NCBI GenBank assembly: GCA_008975185.1
Contig: BFAU01000151.1
Coordinates: 1 to 9,355 of the forward strand
Direction: 5' to 3'
From: a bacterium MnTg04
GTDB taxonomy: Bacteria; Pseudomonadota; Gammaproteobacteria; Steroidobacterales; MnTg04
Length of the DNA stretch: 9,355 nucleotides
Part shown: piece after piece, positions 4,994-9,355 of the stretch
Layout: every line of letters begins with the position of its first letter
How positions within the stretch are numbered: the stretch's first letter is position 1
Made by a program: the position numbers and the translations under genes
Notes under the pieces: model-generated
The model's input: the letters and a program-made list of their open reading frames with translations, nothing else
Databases searched by the model: none
Told to the model about the DNA's origin: nothing

Positions 4994-6286
4994 ATGAGCG
5001 ACGAAACAAGCGGCAAAGACGAAGGTAAACTGCTGTATTGTTCCTTTTGCGGCAAGAGCCAGCATGAAGTCAGGAAACTGATCGCCGGCCCGTCGGTTTT
5101 TGTCTGCGATGAGTGTGTCGAGCTGTGCAACGACATCATCCGCGAAGAGCTCGACGAACGGGCCGACCAGGCACGTGACGACCTGCCGCGACCGCACGAA
5201 ATCAAGCAGACCCTGGATGACTACGTGATCGGCCAGGACCAGGCGAAAAAGGTTCTGGCGGTTGCCGTTTACAACCATTACAAGCGTCTGCAAAATCTCA
5301 GTGCAGATTCTTCGCGCGACGACATCGAGCTGGCCAAAAGCAACATCCTGCTGATCGGTCCAACCGGTTGCGGCAAGACGCTGCTGGCCGAGACCCTGGC
5401 CCGCCTGCTCAACGTACCGTTCACGATCGCCGATGCGACCACGCTGACCGAGGCGGGGTACGTCGGTGAGGACGTCGAAAACATCATTCAAAAGCTGCTG
5501 CAAAAATGCGACTACGATGTCGACAAGGCGCAGACCGGCATTGTTTATATCGATGAAATCGACAAGATTTCGCGGAAATCGGATAACCCGTCGATCACCC
5601 GGGACGTTTCCGGCGAGGGTGTGCAACAGGCTTTGCTGAAACTGATCGAGGGCACCGTCGCATCGGTGCCGCCCCAGGGGGGCCGCAAGCATCCGCAACA
5701 GGAATTTTTGCAGGTCAACACCGCGAATATCCTGTTTATCGTCGGCGGCGCCTTTGCGGGCCTCGAAAAAATCATCCTGAGCCGCTCCGACAAGAGCGGC
5801 ATCGGCTTTGTCGCCGAGGTGAAAACCGCCGACAAGGACCTGAAGATCGGCGAGCTTTTCCATGAAGTCGAGCCCGAAGACCTGATCAAGTTCGGCCTGA
5901 TCCCGGAGTTTGTCGGTCGCTTGCCGGTCGTCGCCACCCTGGACGAACTGGACGAGGATGCGCTGGTCACGATTCTCCAGACGCCGCGCAATGCCCTGAC
6001 CAAGCAATACATCAAATTGCTGGACATGGAAGGCGTGACTCTCGAATTCCGCAAGGACGCATTGCGCGCGATTGCCCGCAAGGCCATGAAACGCAAGACC
6101 GGCGCGCGCGGATTGCGCACCATACTCGAGCACGTGCTGCTGGACACGATGTATGAGCTGCCGACCATGAAAAATGTCATCAAGGTGGTCGTCGACGAGG
6201 CGGTGGTGGAAGGCGACACGCAACCGTATTTTGTCTATCAGACCGAAGACGAACAGGAAAAAAGAGCAACCGGCTCCGATATTTGA
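4994..6286 (+). CDS. clpX: ClpX, AAA+ unfoldase of the ClpXP protease
   Basis: A 430-residue protein (E. coli 424). It recognises tagged substrates such as ssrA-tagged chains, unfolds them with ATP and threads them into ClpP. The N-terminal zinc-binding domain has Cys16, Cys19, Cys38 and Cys41. The AAA+ core shows Walker A GPTGCGKT (122-129), pore loop GYVG (155-158), Walker B VYIDEID (184-190), the RKSDN-SITRDVSGEGVQQ region, and sensor II GARGLR (370-375). The IGF loop that docks into ClpP is at 270-272. ATG 4994 is chosen because GAGG (4983-4986) lies seven bases upstream and the N-terminus matches the family; the in-frame ATG at 4910 would add 28 unlike residues. All key residues are present. 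Confidence 0.98.
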   Translation: MSDETSGKDEGKLLYCSFCGKSQHEVRKLIAGPSVFVCDECVELCNDIIREELDERADQARDDLPRPHEIKQTLDDYVIGQDQAKKVLAVAVYNHYKRLQNLSADSSRDDIELAKSNILLIGPTGCGKTLLAETLARLLNVPFTIADATTLTEAGYVGEDVENIIQKLLQKCDYDVDKAQTGIVYIDEIDKISRKSDNPSITRDVSGEGVQQALLKLIEGTVASVPPQGGRKHPQQEFLQVNTANILFIVGGAFAGLEKIILSRSDKSGIGFVAEVKTADKDLKIGELFHEVEPEDLIKFGLIPEFVGRLPVVATLDELDEDALVTILQTPRNALTKQYIKLLDMEGVTLEFRKDALRAIARKAMKRKTGARGLRTILEHVLLDTMYELPTMKNVIKVVVDEAVVEGDTQPYFVYQTEDEQEKRATGSDI

Positions 6287-6292
6287 TTGGAG

Positions 6293-6321
6293 CTTGAATT
6301 TACCGGCGTTTGCCTCCATTA
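6293..6321 (+). promoter_or_regulatory. Candidate heat-shock (sigma32) promoter for lon
   Basis: CTTGAA (6293-6298) and CTCCAT (6314-6319) lie 15 bases apart, close to the RpoH consensus CTTGAAA / CCCCATNT. They start seven bases after the clpX stop and lie about 75 bases upstream of the lon start. lon is a classical RpoH-regulon gene in E. coli, so the match fits the context. Confidence 0.6.
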
Positions 6322-6392
6322 AAGCTCAACGAGGTCGATGTCTGTAATGGTGTTGACCGCGCAGTCCCCCGACCCGTTGAGGTATTGATGCC

Positions 6393-8840
<2,448 letters not shown>

Positions 8841-8882
8841 TTCCCACGGCCGTCTGCTCCCGAAAATCGTGTTGCTGCCGTA

Positions 8883-8912
8883 TTGACAGCGGATTTTGCT
8901 GCTTGTTATAAG
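8883..8912 (+). promoter_or_regulatory. Sigma70 promoter of hupB
   Basis: A perfect TTGACA (8883-8888) is followed after 18 bases by TATAAG (8907-8912, five of six consensus bases). The predicted start near 8919 gives a leader of about 140 bases. It is the strongest promoter match in the window, as expected for an abundant nucleoid protein. Confidence 0.75.
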
Positions 8913-8920
8913 TGTCCCAC

Positions 8921-8935
8921 GCCGTGACGGACGGC
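8921..8935 (+). promoter_or_regulatory. Hairpin at the 5' end of the hupB leader
   Basis: GCCGT (8921-8925) and ACGGC (8931-8935) form a perfect 5-bp stem with loop GACGG, right at the predicted 5' end of the hupB transcript. No T-run follows. A mRNA-stabilising role is possible but inferred. Confidence 0.35.
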
Positions 8936-9056
8936 ATCGTTGTTGATCGTGGTTTCGCCGATTTGTATCTTGTGGCGACCGGTGATATCGATTCAGGGGG
9001 ACGGGTGCAGTCGCATCTGAACGAAGTCAACTTTCTAACCTTACAAGGTGACCTAA

Positions 9057-9329
9057 ATGAACAAAGGCCAACTGATTGAAGCAGTAGCAAGTGCAAGTAA
9101 TCTTTCCAAAGCAGATGCAGGCAGAGCCGTCGAAGGCATCCTGTCATCGATTACGGCCGCCCTGGTGAGCGGTGATAACGTGGCCTTGGTAGGCTTCGGT
9201 ACTTTCCAGGTAAAACAGCGCGCTGCACGCAATGGTCGTAACCCGAAGACCGGTGCAACGATTTTTATTCCGGCCAGTAAGGCACCCACATTCAAAGCTG
9301 GCAAAGGCCTGAAGACTGCCGTAAACTAG
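9057..9329 (+). CDS. hupB: DNA-binding protein HU-beta
   Basis: A 90-residue nucleoid protein, exactly the usual HU length. It binds and bends DNA without strong sequence preference, as a dimer, compacting the nucleoid and assisting replication and recombination. The signature of the family is visible: helical N-terminal half MNKGQLIEAVAS, the core VALVGFGTF (42-50), and the DNA-gripping arm with RNPKTG (61-66), whose Pro63 intercalates into DNA, ending FKAGKGLKTAVN. ATG 9057 is preceded by AAGG (9045-9048). IHF is excluded because the C-terminus and length fit HU. In E. coli HU is a Lon substrate and hupB lies next to lon, as here. Confidence 0.98.
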   Translation: MNKGQLIEAVASASNLSKADAGRAVEGILSSITAALVSGDNVALVGFGTFQVKQRAARNGRNPKTGATIFIPASKAPTFKAGKGLKTAVN

Positions 9330-9355
9330 CGCGTCTTTCGGCCACGGGTGCTTAG

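Noticed and set aside
4976..6319. Long minus-strand frame of 447 codons opposite clpX
   Set aside because: The + strand clearly encodes ClpX with all motifs; the long antisense frame follows from its codon bias.
6388..6390. ATG just before lon as start codon
   Set aside because: It is out of frame with Lon, so GTG 6393 is the supported start.

Overview
The window looks like a gammaproteobacterial chromosome. The right two-thirds carries the conserved block tRNA-Leu – tig – clpP – clpX – lon – hupB in the order known from Pseudomonas and relatives, all on the + strand, and the proteins align by eye with their E. coli and Pseudomonas counterparts. No species call is possible from this sequence alone. 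The left third is accessory in character.

Layout. (1) 2-1369: the C-terminal part of a gene cut by the left window edge. It encodes the end of a probable SLOG-type nucleotide-sensing domain followed by four predicted membrane segments, the architecture of SLOG/SLATT conflict-system proteins. (2) 1370-1831: a tRNA patch with a good sigma70-type promoter, tRNA-His(GTG), a damaged partial second copy of tRNA-His whose D-loop is replaced by a GC-rich hairpin, and tRNA-Lys(CTT). (3) 1832-2560: an A+T-rich stretch without a clear gene, then a small antitoxin-toxin pair (DUF1902/HicB-like followed by HicA-like) closed by an intrinsic terminator. (4) 2561-2861: the tRNA-Leu(TAG) promoter and gene, and a hairpin-containing leader that runs into tig. 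(5) 2862-9329: trigger factor, the ClpP peptidase, its ClpX unfoldase, the Lon protease and the HU beta nucleoid protein.

The core block is a protein-quality-control cluster. Trigger factor meets chains at the ribosome exit, ClpXP and Lon destroy tagged or damaged proteins, and HU is both a nucleoid protein and a known Lon substrate in E. coli. Candidate promoters are visible before tRNA-His, tRNA-Leu, clpX, lon (heat-shock, sigma32-like) and hupB. The accessory part, a probable membrane effector with a nucleotide-sensing domain next to a tRNA remnant and a toxin-antitoxin pair, is the most interesting stretch. It resembles the edge of a defence or mobile island beside tRNA genes, but the window holds no integrase, transposase or paired attachment sites.
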